Assembly: GCA_016649625.1 (NCBI GenBank)
Contig: JAENXI010000039.1
Coordinates: forward strand, 1-7,244
Length of the DNA stretch: 7,244 bases
Direction: 5' to 3'
From: Candidatus Bathyarchaeota archaeon
Lineage (GTDB): Archaea > Thermoproteota > Bathyarchaeia > Bathyarchaeales > Bathycorpusculaceae
Made by a program: the position numbers and the translations under genes. Of this stretch, positions 1 through 6,790 are shown piece after piece. Under the pieces are notes generated by a model, which made no database searches, was not told where the DNA came from, and saw nothing but the letters and a program-made list of their open reading frames with translations. Numbering within the stretch: position 1 is the first letter of the stretch; each line of letters begins with the position of its first letter.

Positions 1-15
1 TATAGACTAATTTTC

Positions 16-591
16 TTAGACAATTATTTTCTCAGATGTCTTGTTATAAAGATTCCAAGCAAAGTAATAGGTTAAAACCAAGTTTATTATTGAAATTGGA
101 ATTAGAAGTTGAAAAAATAGAAACTAGGTTATTTATTGAGTGCAGAATAACTGAAAAGAAATATAATCGAAAAGGCTGGTTTTTGATTATGCCATAAGTA
201 GTTATTCCAGTGCTAGCAGAATGGAAAACGATGCCAGGAAGCCGGGAAAAAAAGGTGCACCTAGAACAAAAGTTTAAAGTACGGACTCGGTTATCCCAAA
301 ACCTAAACCGGTTAAAATACCTAAATTCATTATTTATCTTTCATTTTCACCATGTCTGTAAAGTAAGGGAAACACTTTTGCAAATTCTTCTATAAAAGGA
401 GCTAAAAGCACAATCGAACAAAATTGAGCGTATAAAAAAGGCATAAAATCACAAAGAGAATTAGAAAAATCAGAAAAGAAAACAGTAAAGGGTACACTAA
501 CAAGCAAACCAGCTAGTAAAAAAAAGATTTTTTCTTTAAGAGTAGGTTTATGAACTGATAAAACCATTTTCCCGTTAGGTTCCAATCCCAA
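16..591 (-). pseudogene. Decayed PrsW-like intramembrane protease gene
   Basis: The intact 5' part encodes 85 residues, including a first membrane segment (about residues 22-40) and a second ending in APFIEEFAK (EE at 68-69), then stops at TAA 336-334. The reading continues in frame with LGILTGLGFGITESVL, meets a second TAA at 276-274, and shifts frame at a run of seven T (253-247). It then reads RLPGIVFHSASTGITTYG and ILHSINNLV, shifts back at a run of six T (117-112), and ends with LTYYFAWNLYNKTSEKIIV and TAA at 18-16. The reconstructed length is about 191 residues. The EExxK, GFxxxE, HxxxT and HxxxN motifs fit the PrsW (M82-like) glutamic membrane protease family, which cleaves transmembrane proteins in the membrane. 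The open frame begins at TTG 591; ATG 567 is an alternative start. It lies downstream of truD on the same strand. Inactivation is inferred; sequencing error is the main alternative. Confidence 0.85.
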
Positions 592-599
592 AACCTACG
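573..599 (-). other. Imperfect inverted repeat at the start of the PrsW-like pseudogene
   Basis: CGTTAGGTT (573-581) and AACCTACG (592-599) can pair over eight bases with one bulged T, leaving a ten-base loop. In the minus-strand RNA the loop contains the possible TTG start (591-589), while ATG 567 lies downstream of the structure. It may be a leader hairpin if ATG is the real start, or chance. No function can be assigned. Confidence 0.3.
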
Positions 600-685
600 T
601 TATTAATAACTATTTTAATTGATTTTCAACTTTAACAATTTTAATATATGTACATTAATAGCAATAAATTTTTTTTTTCCGTTAG
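592..685. other. AT-rich spacer between truD and the PrsW-like pseudogene
   Basis: This 94-base stretch is very AT-rich and has no open frame of interest. On the minus strand it starts with an A run just after the truD stop, so there is no obvious U-tract terminator for truD. The sequence CATATATTAAAA (minus strand, around 640-652) is a possible TATA element for the pseudogene but is indistinct in such AT-rich DNA. ATTAATA occurs at both ends of the spacer as a short direct repeat. Confidence 0.35.
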
Positions 686-2062
686 TTAAAAACCTGCAGT
701 TATAGGATCTGTGGGTTTAATAAGTTCTCTAAGAAATATCGTAGCATATGATCCTCTTAGAAGCATAAAACTTAGACTCAATTGATTTTCATTACTAGTG
801 TTTGGACCCGAAAAGATTTTGTTTAAATTAAAGTTTTTAAGAGGTGTTCCGATTGCTCTGAGACCTCCTTTCCCACTTATTGTAGAAATCTCTTGGACGC
901 GAAAAGTTTCTGGTTTGATGTTTTCTTTTTCAAAAATTTTTTTTTGCATTTCACCAATTATTCCGTTTGAAAATTTTTGTCTAATTCCAACTAAGGGTAA
1001 TGCAACACGTAGTTTTCCTGATTTGATTAAATCATTAGTTTCTTTAAGTTTTTCAGATTTAACAAGTTTTCCAATGTGCACCATAGGTAGTCCTGATCGT
1101 TCCACATTTACGACATAATCACCTGCGGTTGCTTTATTCAATGAAAAACCCATTTTGAATCGTTCACTTAAAAATAGATTAAAAAGGTAGGATTGATAAG
1201 CTTGAACAAAAAGTGCTTGAAGTTTAAAAGGTAACCTCATAAAAGCTCCAACAAAATCTGTTGGGTTCTTAACTAAGTGGCTAAGAATTGATCGTTCAAA
1301 ACGAAGTTGTTTAGGAAAATCTTTTAGAGATTGGGTAAAATCTTGTGACTCACATAAATCCTTTCGAGCTTGTCTTGAAGAGGGATGTTCGCCATCACTA
1401 TATTTGGTTAAATATGTCAATATTGCTTTTTCAAAGTTGCCTTCAATTATCGCTTTTCCTACTAAATGGGTAATTGGGCGTTTGGTTCCAAAGCGTTGAT
1501 GACCATAGTAGTTAGGAATTCCACCTAATTCTTTAAGTTCTCCAACGATTGCATTTACCGATTTTTTTATTTCTGTTTCAGATTTACATATTTCTTTAAT
1601 GTTGATTGTGAAATTGTTACCGAGCAAAAAATAAGCGGATAAATGTTCTCGAATGTAACCCAATGGATGTAGTTCAATATCCTTGATATTCAGTGGTAAT
1701 ATATCCTCTATCAAACCTTGATCAATTGTTATATGTTGTGCGGTTAATGCTTTAGCATCTTTTATTCCAGCAAACCTAATTTGGGTTTCAACTAAGCCTA
1801 ATTGTCTGGCAACATTTTTTACAGCTATAAACATATCCCAATTGCGTTTAACCAAAATACACAACAAGTATCTTTGTTTGTTTAAGGAAGCGGACAATAC
1901 TGTATTAACAGGTTTTTCGTCAATTTTTGCAGTCGACCCATCAACGAGAGTTTCTTCAACAATGAAATCATCAACTGAACGTTTAATGCCTCCACCAATG
2001 CCCTTAGTTTTTGAACCGTAAACACTAATACCAAGATCACTTTCAATACGCGGTACATGCAA
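686..2062 (-). CDS. truD: tRNA pseudouridine synthase D (TruD/Pus7 family)
   Basis: The 458-residue protein is a member of the TruD family, which isomerises uridine 13 of tRNAs to pseudouridine in the cytoplasm. The N-terminal GIGGGIKRSVDDFIVEE matches the usual opening of the family. AGIKDAKALTAQ (98-109) carries the catalytic aspartate, here Asp102. NYYGHQRFG (184-192) is the second hallmark motif, FVQAYQSYLFN the third, and LLRGSYATIFLREL forms the conserved C-terminus. The middle part, rich in basic residues, corresponds to the TRUD insertion domain. The start is TTG at 2062: an in-frame TAA lies directly upstream, no ATG or GTG lies close downstream in frame, and AGGTG sits nine bases before it. 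The gene follows pth2 by 18 bases and is probably co-transcribed with it. No key residue is missing. Confidence 0.96.
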   Translation of the reverse strand: MHVPRIESDLGISVYGSKTKGIGGGIKRSVDDFIVEETLVDGSTAKIDEKPVNTVLSASLNKQRYLLCILVKRNWDMFIAVKNVARQLGLVETQIRFAGIKDAKALTAQHITIDQGLIEDILPLNIKDIELHPLGYIREHLSAYFLLGNNFTINIKEICKSETEIKKSVNAIVGELKELGGIPNYYGHQRFGTKRPITHLVGKAIIEGNFEKAILTYLTKYSDGEHPSSRQARKDLCESQDFTQSLKDFPKQLRFERSILSHLVKNPTDFVGAFMRLPFKLQALFVQAYQSYLFNLFLSERFKMGFSLNKATAGDYVVNVERSGLPMVHIGKLVKSEKLKETNDLIKSGKLRVALPLVGIRQKFSNGIIGEMQKKIFEKENIKPETFRVQEISTISGKGGLRAIGTPLKNFNLNKIFSGPNTSNENQLSLSFMLLRGSYATIFLRELIKPTDPITAGF

Positions 2063-2071
2063 TTATGAAAG

Positions 2072-2076
2072 CACCT
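2072..2076 (-). promoter_or_regulatory. Ribosome binding site of truD
   Basis: AGGTG on the minus strand lies nine bases upstream of TTG 2062, within the 18-base gap after the pth2 stop (2083-2081). It matches the archaeal anti-SD and decides in favour of the non-ATG start. Confidence 0.7.
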
Positions 2077-2080
2077 TTGT

Positions 2081-2443
2081 TCAAAGTAATTTGAGTTCTC
2101 GAGTTAATCGGTCTATTTTTTCTGCTGGCGCAGGTCCAATTCCTAAACATGTAATTGTACCTTCTGGGATCTCAGTTAGTCCTCTATCAATAATCAATGA
2201 AGTAGGTAATCCCAGATCAACCGCGAATTCTTTAAACTTTAGAAGCTCCTTTTCATTTTTAATCTTCACAGCTATCTTGCGTTGACCCTCTAATAACCAT
2301 GAATCAAACCAACTTCTATGATATTTGCGAGCTTCTATCGCAGCAGAAACAGCAGCATGTCCTGCCTGAGCTGCAATTTTTCCTTTGCTTAGTTTCAAAT
2401 CTTTTCGAAAGATTATCACTTGTTTATACTCAAAGCCACCCAT
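2081..2443 (-). CDS. pth2: Peptidyl-tRNA hydrolase, archaeal/eukaryotic type (Pth2)
   Basis: The 120-residue protein has the normal length for Pth2, which releases peptides from prematurely dissociated peptidyl-tRNAs so that the tRNA can be reused. The N-terminal signature is RKDLKLSKGKIAAQAGHAA (13-31), with the basic cluster and His29. The C-terminal signature is IIDRGLTEIPEGT (84-96), with conserved Asp86 and Thr90, followed by GIGPAPAEKID. The usual DAG appears here as DRG and the usual TQI as TEI; these look like lineage variants rather than loss of function. The start is ATG 2443, the only start before the first beta strand; it has only a weak GGTAA in front. The gap to the upstream reductase gene is 31 bases. 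A TTTAAAT about 40 bases upstream could be a minor promoter, but that is speculative. Confidence 0.96.
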   Translation of the reverse strand: MGGFEYKQVIIFRKDLKLSKGKIAAQAGHAAVSAAIEARKYHRSWFDSWLLEGQRKIAVKIKNEKELLKFKEFAVDLGLPTSLIIDRGLTEIPEGTITCLGIGPAPAEKIDRLTRELKLL

Positions 2444-2474
2444 AACAAGTTACCAACTATTTCTTTAGAGGTTA

Positions 2475-3713
2475 TTAATCGAGATTTAAAGTGTTTGTAG
2501 TAAGGTAGGTAATAAACAAGTAAAACAATGTAACGGAAACAGCAGGCTTACTTATTGTCTTGATAAGAGTACGTCCTTGCATGTCAATTTCATCAACGTT
2601 TTGAATTGTTTTATTTAAACCAATCTTATTGCAGAACCTTAGGATTTTGTCTAGTTTGTTATCAGAAAGAGAATTAAGAAAATGACGAAATCGAAGCATC
2701 GTATTAAAGTCAAAACTAAAAGCCTTAATACAGCCTTCCTGATACAATTTAAGAAAATTTTCAGAAACATCATTATTATTAATTGCTAAATTAGCAATCT
2801 TTGCTGCAATAATTGAGCTTCTTAATCCGAAAATTATTCCTCCACCCGTAGTGGGTTTAACTTGGGAGGCTGCATCACCCAACACCATAAATCCATTTAG
2901 AACTGATTTGGGAATTGGGCCTCCTAGAGTTATTGAGTGAAACTCTTTTTTTCGGACTTTCGCATGGCTCAAATATTTTGAAGCTTTTGGATGATCAAAC
3001 ATTAGTTTGTCTAAGAAATTATTGGGATTTCCTTTGTTAGTTGCAAGTCCAATTTTGGCAGTTCCATCAAGTTTTGGAATAAGCCAAGCATAAAAACCAG
3101 GAGCATATGCTTGTCCAAAATAAACATGAACTCTATCAGATTGCATATTTTCAAGATTTTCAACTTCGGCTTGGACAGCATAAACAAGATGTTTTGAATC
3201 TAAAGGTTTTAGATCTGTTTGTTTTAGTAATCGAGATGAAATACCTTCGGCATCAAGCACAATCTTGGCTTTAAAAATTTTATCTGATTCATTAATTTGA
3301 CTAACTTTTACACCTCTAATAAATCCGTTTTCAACTAGTAAGGATTGGACTCTAGAATTAAGATGAAAACATGCCCCTGCATCTTTGGCCTTAAGAAATA
3401 TATGCTTATCAAATAGTTCACGATTAACAGCACATGTTACGGGTTTAGACAAATTTACAGGAAAGGAAAATCCTGTATGTGAATAAAAATTGGCTTGAGA
3501 AAACTCGTTTTCAACAATTTTTTTTGGGAGAGGATATAATCCTAAGGTTTTTAGACTGTGTATACTTATATGGCCTGCACAATGAGCAGGGCTTCCAATA
3601 TTTGGATGGTCTTCAAAAACAGTTACTTTTTTCCCTAGTTTAGAAAGAATCAAAGCTGCAAAAGATCCTACAGGACCTCCTCCTATGATTATTGCATCTT
3701 GCATATCTGTCAT
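2475..3713 (-). CDS. Geranylgeranyl reductase family FAD-dependent oxidoreductase
   Basis: This 412-residue flavoprotein belongs to the geranylgeranyl reductase family. Members saturate the isoprenoid chains of archaeal ether lipids at the membrane; some reduce other prenyl substrates, so the exact substrate is inferred. Residues counted from ATG 3713: GGGPVGS (11-17) is the FAD-binding loop with acidic Glu34 at the end of strand two. HCAGH (44-48) contains the conserved cysteine. DAEG (154-157) and GDAASQVKPTTGGG (279-292) complete the FAD site, and PGFYAWLIPK (205-214) matches the YxWxFPK-type motif typical of the family. The last 30 residues contain a hydrophobic stretch (AVSVTLFYLFITYL), possibly a membrane contact. 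The start is uncertain: GTG 3722, ATG 3713 and ATG 3704 are in frame and none has a good SD. ATG 3704 would leave only four residues before the first strand. Confidence 0.9.
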   Translation of the reverse strand: MTDMQDAIIIGGGPVGSFAALILSKLGKKVTVFEDHPNIGSPAHCAGHISIHSLKTLGLYPLPKKIVENEFSQANFYSHTGFSFPVNLSKPVTCAVNRELFDKHIFLKAKDAGACFHLNSRVQSLLVENGFIRGVKVSQINESDKIFKAKIVLDAEGISSRLLKQTDLKPLDSKHLVYAVQAEVENLENMQSDRVHVYFGQAYAPGFYAWLIPKLDGTAKIGLATNKGNPNNFLDKLMFDHPKASKYLSHAKVRKKEFHSITLGGPIPKSVLNGFMVLGDAASQVKPTTGGGIIFGLRSSIIAAKIANLAINNNDVSENFLKLYQEGCIKAFSFDFNTMLRFRHFLNSLSDNKLDKILRFCNKIGLNKTIQNVDEIDMQGRTLIKTISKPAVSVTLFYLFITYLTTNTLNLD

Positions 3714-3742
3714 CGATAGCACACTAAGAGAGTGTTCGAAGT

Positions 3743-3751
3743 GTTTTATAC
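3743..3751 (-). promoter_or_regulatory. Possible internal TATA box for the geranylgeranyl reductase gene
   Basis: GTATAAAAC on the minus strand overlaps the Val-stop codons of the 74-residue gene. Its centre is about 26 bases before GTG 3722 and 34 before ATG 3713. With the usual archaeal spacing, transcription would begin near 3721, giving a leaderless or very short leader. That would explain why no SD is seen. The motif could also arise simply from the codons GTA TAA. Confidence 0.35.
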
Positions 3752-3970
3752 AAGTTCGATACGTCTCTTTCCACGAGAAAGTGAAGCAGTATTAATTTTG
3801 CCTCCTACCTCCAATCGGAGGAGGAGTTCATTAAAATCTTTATAACCTAAATCGTCAAATTCACGTTTTAAATGGTTGAAAAGTTCTGTATCTGTCAAAT
3901 CACCTTTTTTATTCAAGATTTCAATTATTACGCCATAAGCAGGGCGAGTTTTCCAAATTTTCATTGGCAT
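3746..3970 (-). CDS. Uncharacterised 74-residue protein, winged-helix-like
   Basis: I cannot name this protein. It is basic and compact: a helix around AYGVIIEILNKKG, a second around LTDTELFNHLKREF, a third around FNELLLRLEVGG, then KINTAS and KRRIELV, which look like the strands of a wing. This helix-helix-helix-wing order, with a 'resolve one domain, small and basic' layout, suggests a winged helix that binds DNA or another protein, but that is inference only. The stop of cdc48 is 15 bases upstream and AGGAG (3985-3981) lies between them, so the two genes are probably translated from one message. ATG 3970 is preferred; ATG 3964 (starting MKIWKTRP) is close behind. Its place directly after cdc48 suggests either a cofactor of the unfoldase or a small regulator. 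Confidence 0.85.
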   Translation of the reverse strand: MPMKIWKTRPAYGVIIEILNKKGDLTDTELFNHLKREFDDLGYKDFNELLLRLEVGGKINTASLSRGKRRIELV

Positions 3971-3980
3971 AATTCACAGG

Positions 3981-3985
3981 CTCCT
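3981..3985 (-). promoter_or_regulatory. Ribosome binding site of the 74-residue gene
   Basis: AGGAG on the minus strand starts directly after the cdc48 stop codon (TAA 3988-3986) and is ten bases before ATG 3970 (16 before ATG 3964). It favours ATG 3970 and supports translation of this small gene. Confidence 0.7.
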
Positions 3986-6154
3986 TTATGCAACTGGGGT
4001 GCCAGGTTTCTTGACTTGTCTGTATTGTTTGCTAAAGTCTTTATACCATTTTTCCATATCTGGAGTAACTGATGGTCCAACTTCTGATAAAGCATCTTGG
4101 AAATCTTTCATTGTAACTTTTTCAGCTGATAAATCTCTTCTCAACGCATGCATTGCTGCTTCCCTGCAAAGTGATTCGATATCTGCTCCAGAATAATACT
4201 TTGTCTTGCTAACTAAAAGATTCAGATCAACATCATTCTCTAAAGGCATGCCCTTTGTATAAATAGTGAAGATTAATAGTCTACTTTTTTCATCCGGTTC
4301 AGGCACATATATTATTCTATCAAACCTCCCAGGTCGCATTACTGCTGGGTCTACCATATCAGGTCTGTTTGTAGCTGCAATAACAACTAGGTCACTAAGA
4401 GTAACAAGACCGTCCATTTCGGTCAAAAGTTGACTTATAACTCGTTGAGACACACCATTATCAGATAAACCACCACGTCTAGGAGCTAGCGAATCCATTT
4501 CATCAAGAAATATTACTGCAGGAGAAGCCATACGAGCTTTTCTAAATACTTCGCGAATAGCCTTTTCAGATTCACCTACCCATTTAGAGAAAACTTCTGG
4601 ACCCTTTATCGATATAAAATTAGCCTCACTCTCTGTTGCTACTGCCCTAGCTAGTAGAGTCTTTCCACAACCGGGTGGACCGTATAACAATATACCTTTT
4701 GGAGGTTTTATTCCAAGTTTTGTGAACAGCTCAGGACTATTTATAGGCCACTCTACAGCTTCTTTCAACTGTTGCTTTACGTCTTCTAACCCGCCTGCAT
4801 CATCCCAATGAACATTGGAAACTTCAATGTAAACTTCGCGCATTGCTGTTGGAGTAATTTCTTTGTATGCATGTAGGAAATCATCCATCCTCACATCCAT
4901 TTTTTCTAATACTTCGGGAGGTATACGTTCCTCTTCAAGAGTTATCTGAGGTAAATATCTACGAAGTGCTTTCATAGCTGTTTCTCTACCAAGGGCTGCC
5001 AAATCAGCACCAGTATATCCATGAGACATTTCTGAAAGCTTCTTAAGATCAACATCTTCAGCTAAGGGCATACCACGGGTATGAATTTGAAGAATTTCAT
5101 GACGACCCTTTTTATCAGAAACACCAATCTCAATTTCTCTGTCAAAACGTCCAGGTCGCCTCAATGCAGGATCAAGTGCTTGTGGTCTATTTGTTGCACC
5201 AATAACTATTACGTTTCCTCGTCCAGATAATCCATCCATTAAAGCTAGAAGTTGAGCAACAACACGTCTTTCTACTTCTCCGGTTACTTCTTCGCGTTTA
5301 GGAGCTATAGCATCTAATTCATCAATAAAAATTATGCTTGGAGAGTTTTGTTGAGCTTGCAGAAAAATTTCCCTTAACCTAGCTTCTGATTCACCGTAGA
5401 ATTTGCTCATAATTTCAGGACCATTTATTGAGCAAAAGTTTGCTTCTGATTCATTTGCAACGGCTCTAGCAAGCAAGGTTTTGCCACATCCTGGAGGACC
5501 ATGAAGTAAAACACCTTTGGGAGGATCTATTCCCAACCTTTGGAAAATTTCTGGATGTCTCATGGGTAGTTCCACCATCTCTCTTACTCTTTGGATTTCT
5601 TCTTGCAATCCGCCAATATCTTCGTAGGTTGTTCTGGGTAAACCTTTTGTTTCTGGGGCGGGTTCATTTAAAATTACAAGTTTTGTTTCTGTTGTTACTT
5701 TAGTTATTCCATGAGGACGTGTTTTTGTTACAGTAAATGGAATTGCATGACCTAACATCATTACAAGAGTTGTGTCACCTTCAACAAGAGTTCGTTCCAT
5801 TAAACGATTTTTTACAAAATTAGTGAAATCATCATCAACATTTAGTCTCATATCAACAGGTCCAAGAGTTATAGTTAATGCTGGTTTGACCTTTGCCGGT
5901 TTTATTACTACATACTCGTTTATTGCTGCTCCAGCATTTTTACGGGTATACCCATCAATTCGGATAATTTCTTTATTTTGATCCTCACTATAAGCTGGCC
6001 AAGCTATTGCTGAAGTTGTCCTTTTATTAACAAGTTCTATCACATCACCCGCGCTAATGCTTAGTTTTTGCATTGTTCTTTGGTCAATACGGGCTATACC
6101 CCTACCCACATCTCTTTGTCTGGCATCTCCAACACGTAATTGAATTTCACTCAT
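3986..6154 (-). CDS. cdc48: Cdc48/VCP-like double AAA+ ATPase
   Basis: The 722-residue protein is a full-length archaeal Cdc48/VAT homologue, a cytosolic hexameric unfoldase that threads proteins through its pore using ATP, often ahead of the proteasome. Residues 4-85 form the double-psi barrel part of the N domain and about 95-165 the second part. D1 has Walker A GPPGCGKT (219-226), Walker B IIFIDELD (274-281), pore residues KFYGESE (251-257) and RRPGRFDRE (332-340) with the arginine fingers. D2 has GPPGCGKT (492-499), VIFLDEMD (547-554), pore residues KWVGESE (524-530) and MRPGRFDR (606-613). Both rings therefore look ATPase-competent. The C-terminus ends in GTPVA and has no hydrophobic-Tyr-X tail. 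ATG 6154 is supported by GGAGTG six bases upstream. A TATA box in front suggests it has its own promoter and leads the downstream genes. Confidence 0.98.
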   Translation of the reverse strand: MSEIQLRVGDARQRDVGRGIARIDQRTMQKLSISAGDVIELVNKRTTSAIAWPAYSEDQNKEIIRIDGYTRKNAGAAINEYVVIKPAKVKPALTITLGPVDMRLNVDDDFTNFVKNRLMERTLVEGDTTLVMMLGHAIPFTVTKTRPHGITKVTTETKLVILNEPAPETKGLPRTTYEDIGGLQEEIQRVREMVELPMRHPEIFQRLGIDPPKGVLLHGPPGCGKTLLARAVANESEANFCSINGPEIMSKFYGESEARLREIFLQAQQNSPSIIFIDELDAIAPKREEVTGEVERRVVAQLLALMDGLSGRGNVIVIGATNRPQALDPALRRPGRFDREIEIGVSDKKGRHEILQIHTRGMPLAEDVDLKKLSEMSHGYTGADLAALGRETAMKALRRYLPQITLEEERIPPEVLEKMDVRMDDFLHAYKEITPTAMREVYIEVSNVHWDDAGGLEDVKQQLKEAVEWPINSPELFTKLGIKPPKGILLYGPPGCGKTLLARAVATESEANFISIKGPEVFSKWVGESEKAIREVFRKARMASPAVIFLDEMDSLAPRRGGLSDNGVSQRVISQLLTEMDGLVTLSDLVVIAATNRPDMVDPAVMRPGRFDRIIYVPEPDEKSRLLIFTIYTKGMPLENDVDLNLLVSKTKYYSGADIESLCREAAMHALRRDLSAEKVTMKDFQDALSEVGPSVTPDMEKWYKDFSKQYRQVKKPGTPVA

Positions 6155-6160
6155 CTAAAA

Positions 6161-6166
6161 CACTCC
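6161..6166 (-). promoter_or_regulatory. Ribosome binding site of cdc48
   Basis: GGAGTG on the minus strand is six bases upstream of ATG 6154. Its first G (6166) is also the last base of the adjacent hairpin stem, so the site touches the leader structure. Confidence 0.7.
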
Positions 6167-6179
6167 GTGCCAATGCACG
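6166..6179 (-). promoter_or_regulatory. GC-rich leader hairpin next to the cdc48 ribosome binding site
   Basis: In the minus-strand RNA, CGTGC (6179-6175) pairs with GCACG (6170-6166) around the four-base loop ATTG. Four of the five pairs are G-C, which stands out in this AT-rich leader. The stem's last base is the first base of the SD. It could modulate ribosome access, but five pairs can arise by chance. Confidence 0.35.
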
Positions 6180-6208
6180 TATAATGTGATGAAACAGAGA
6201 TTTATTAC

Positions 6209-6216
6209 TATATAAA
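6209..6216 (-). promoter_or_regulatory. TATA box of the cdc48 promoter
   Basis: TTTATATA on the minus strand matches the archaeal TATA consensus and is preceded by TTTAAAG, a plausible BRE region. Transcription would begin around 6186-6188, giving a leader of about 33 bases that contains the hairpin and the SD. The element lies in the 84-base gap between the aEF1B and cdc48 genes, so cdc48 is likely transcribed separately. Confidence 0.65.
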
Positions 6217-6238
6217 CTTTAAATCTATTATCGAAATA

Positions 6239-6514
6239 TTATCGACTTGTTCTTCTGACCATTAAAGTCTGAACCTGACTGACACCCGGGATCTTTTCAA
6301 GTTGATTTTCAAAGACAGCCACTATTCCTGATTCATCTTCTGGAAATTTTACTTGAACTAAAAGAATTTTTAGTCCAAAAGCTATAGGTTCTTCACCATA
6401 ACCTTCCAGGGAAGAAGAATCGGGCATACATCTTTCAATTTTTTCCTTTAATTCATCAAAATTATTTACCACATCTTTTGGAAAGACTTTATAGGTAACG
6501 ATAACATGACCCAT
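6239..6514 (-). CDS. ef1b: Translation elongation factor 1-beta (aEF1B)
   Basis: This 91-residue protein is the archaeal EF-1 beta, the guanine nucleotide exchange factor that recharges aEF1A with GTP during translation elongation. MGHVIVTYKVFPKDV at the N-terminus, GLKILLVQVKFPEDESG in the middle and the closing VQTLMVRRTSR match the small alpha-beta fold of the family, as does the length (88-91 is usual). GTG 6526 and ATG 6520 are also in frame, but ATG 6514 is preferred. The family normally begins with MG-hydrophobic, and AGGTGA at 6528-6523 is eight bases from ATG 6514 but only two from ATG 6520. The zinc-ribbon gene ends just upstream, its stop codon overlapping this SD, so the pair is almost certainly one operon. 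Confidence 0.96.
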   Translation of the reverse strand: MGHVIVTYKVFPKDVVNNFDELKEKIERCMPDSSSLEGYGEEPIAFGLKILLVQVKFPEDESGIVAVFENQLEKIPGVSQVQTLMVRRTSR

Positions 6515-6522
6515 TTTCATTT

Positions 6523-6528
6523 TCACCT
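6523..6528 (-). promoter_or_regulatory. Ribosome binding site of the aEF1B gene
   Basis: AGGTGA on the minus strand overlaps the TAG stop (6529-6527) of the zinc-ribbon gene and is eight bases from ATG 6514. The overlap suggests translational coupling and settles the aEF1B start among three in-frame candidates. Confidence 0.75.
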
Positions 6529-6712
6529 AAGGTCCAGAAAACCCACATTTGGGACAGCTATATGTACGACCAAATTTTCTACATTTTCCACACCTTTTGA
6601 TCTGAATTTCACCACAGTCAGGGCAGAAGAATTTTGTTGCTTCTGTTCCAGGTTGAATAGGTTTTCCACAACTAGTACAGGTTACTAAAGATAATGTTGG
6701 TTTTTCTGACAT
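6527..6712 (-). CDS. Small zinc-ribbon protein with four CxxC pairs
   Basis: The 61-residue protein has four CxxC pairs at residues 12-15, 30-33, 41-44 and 53-56, each followed by glycine, enough to bind two zinc ions. It matches the small archaeal zinc-finger family that includes Haloferax HVO_2753; the biochemical role is unclear, with RNA, DNA or protein binding all possible. The start was moved to ATG 6712: the frame is open from TTG 6727 with another ATG at 6721, but GGAGATGA (6725-6718) lies five bases before ATG 6712 and is a near-perfect SD. The resulting MSEKP start also fits the family. It is the first gene of the operon with aEF1B, pointing to a link with translation, and its stop overlaps the next gene's SD. 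Confidence 0.93.
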   Translation of the reverse strand: MSEKPTLSLVTCTSCGKPIQPGTEATKFFCPDCGEIQIKRCGKCRKFGRTYSCPKCGFSGP

Positions 6713-6717
6713 CAAGC

Positions 6718-6725
6718 TCATCTCC
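6718..6725 (-). promoter_or_regulatory. Ribosome binding site of the zinc-ribbon gene
   Basis: GGAGATGA on the minus strand differs from the full SD GGAGGTGA at one base and is five bases from ATG 6712. It would lie inside the coding region if TTG 6727 were the start, so it argues for the shorter protein. Confidence 0.8.
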
Positions 6726-6750
6726 AAGACGGTCTTTTAATGTAAACCTT

Positions 6751-6759
6751 CCTTATATC
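6751..6759 (-). promoter_or_regulatory. TATA-like element of the zinc-ribbon/aEF1B operon
   Basis: GATATAAGG on the minus strand lies so that transcription would start near 6729, just in front of the SD at 6725-6718, giving a leader of roughly 17 bases. An alternative is TTTACATTAAAA at 6747-6736, but that is too close to the start to leave room for the SD. Confidence 0.5.
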
Positions 6760-6781
6760 TTCTATGTTTATTTCTTCGCAA

Positions 6782-6790
6782 GTTTATTAT
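6782..6790 (+). promoter_or_regulatory. TATA-like element of the fen promoter
   Basis: GTTTATTAT on the plus strand is close to the archaeal TATA consensus and is preceded by CGCAA, a possible BRE. The predicted transcription start near 6811 leaves a leader of about 15 bases before TTG 6826. AGGGT (6816-6820) five bases before the start is a weak SD. Confidence 0.45.

Noticed and set aside
274..336. Reading the TAA codons of the PrsW-like gene as recoded sense codons
   Set aside because: Known archaeal recoding uses TAG (pyrrolysine) or TGA (selenocysteine), not TAA, and TAA ends several genes in this window normally.
210..395. Plus-strand 61-residue open frame
   Set aside because: It lies opposite the PrsW-like pseudogene, whose minus-strand reading has recognisable protein motifs; the plus-strand product has none.
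668..678. Run of T just after truD on the plus strand as a terminator
   Set aside because: truD is on the minus strand, where this reads as a run of A; archaeal termination needs T in the transcript strand.
3721..3735. Five-base inverted repeat ACACT/AGTGT before the reductase gene
   Set aside because: The stem is short and AT-containing with a five-base loop; no terminator-like U tract follows. It is likely chance.
3999..4196. Plus-strand open frames opposite cdc48, truD and pth2
   Set aside because: They are antisense to strongly conserved genes, have no recognisable motif and no convincing SD.
6526..6727. Longer N-termini for the zinc-ribbon protein (TTG 6727) and aEF1B (GTG 6526)
   Set aside because: Both extensions would place the SD inside the coding region and add residues not seen in the families.
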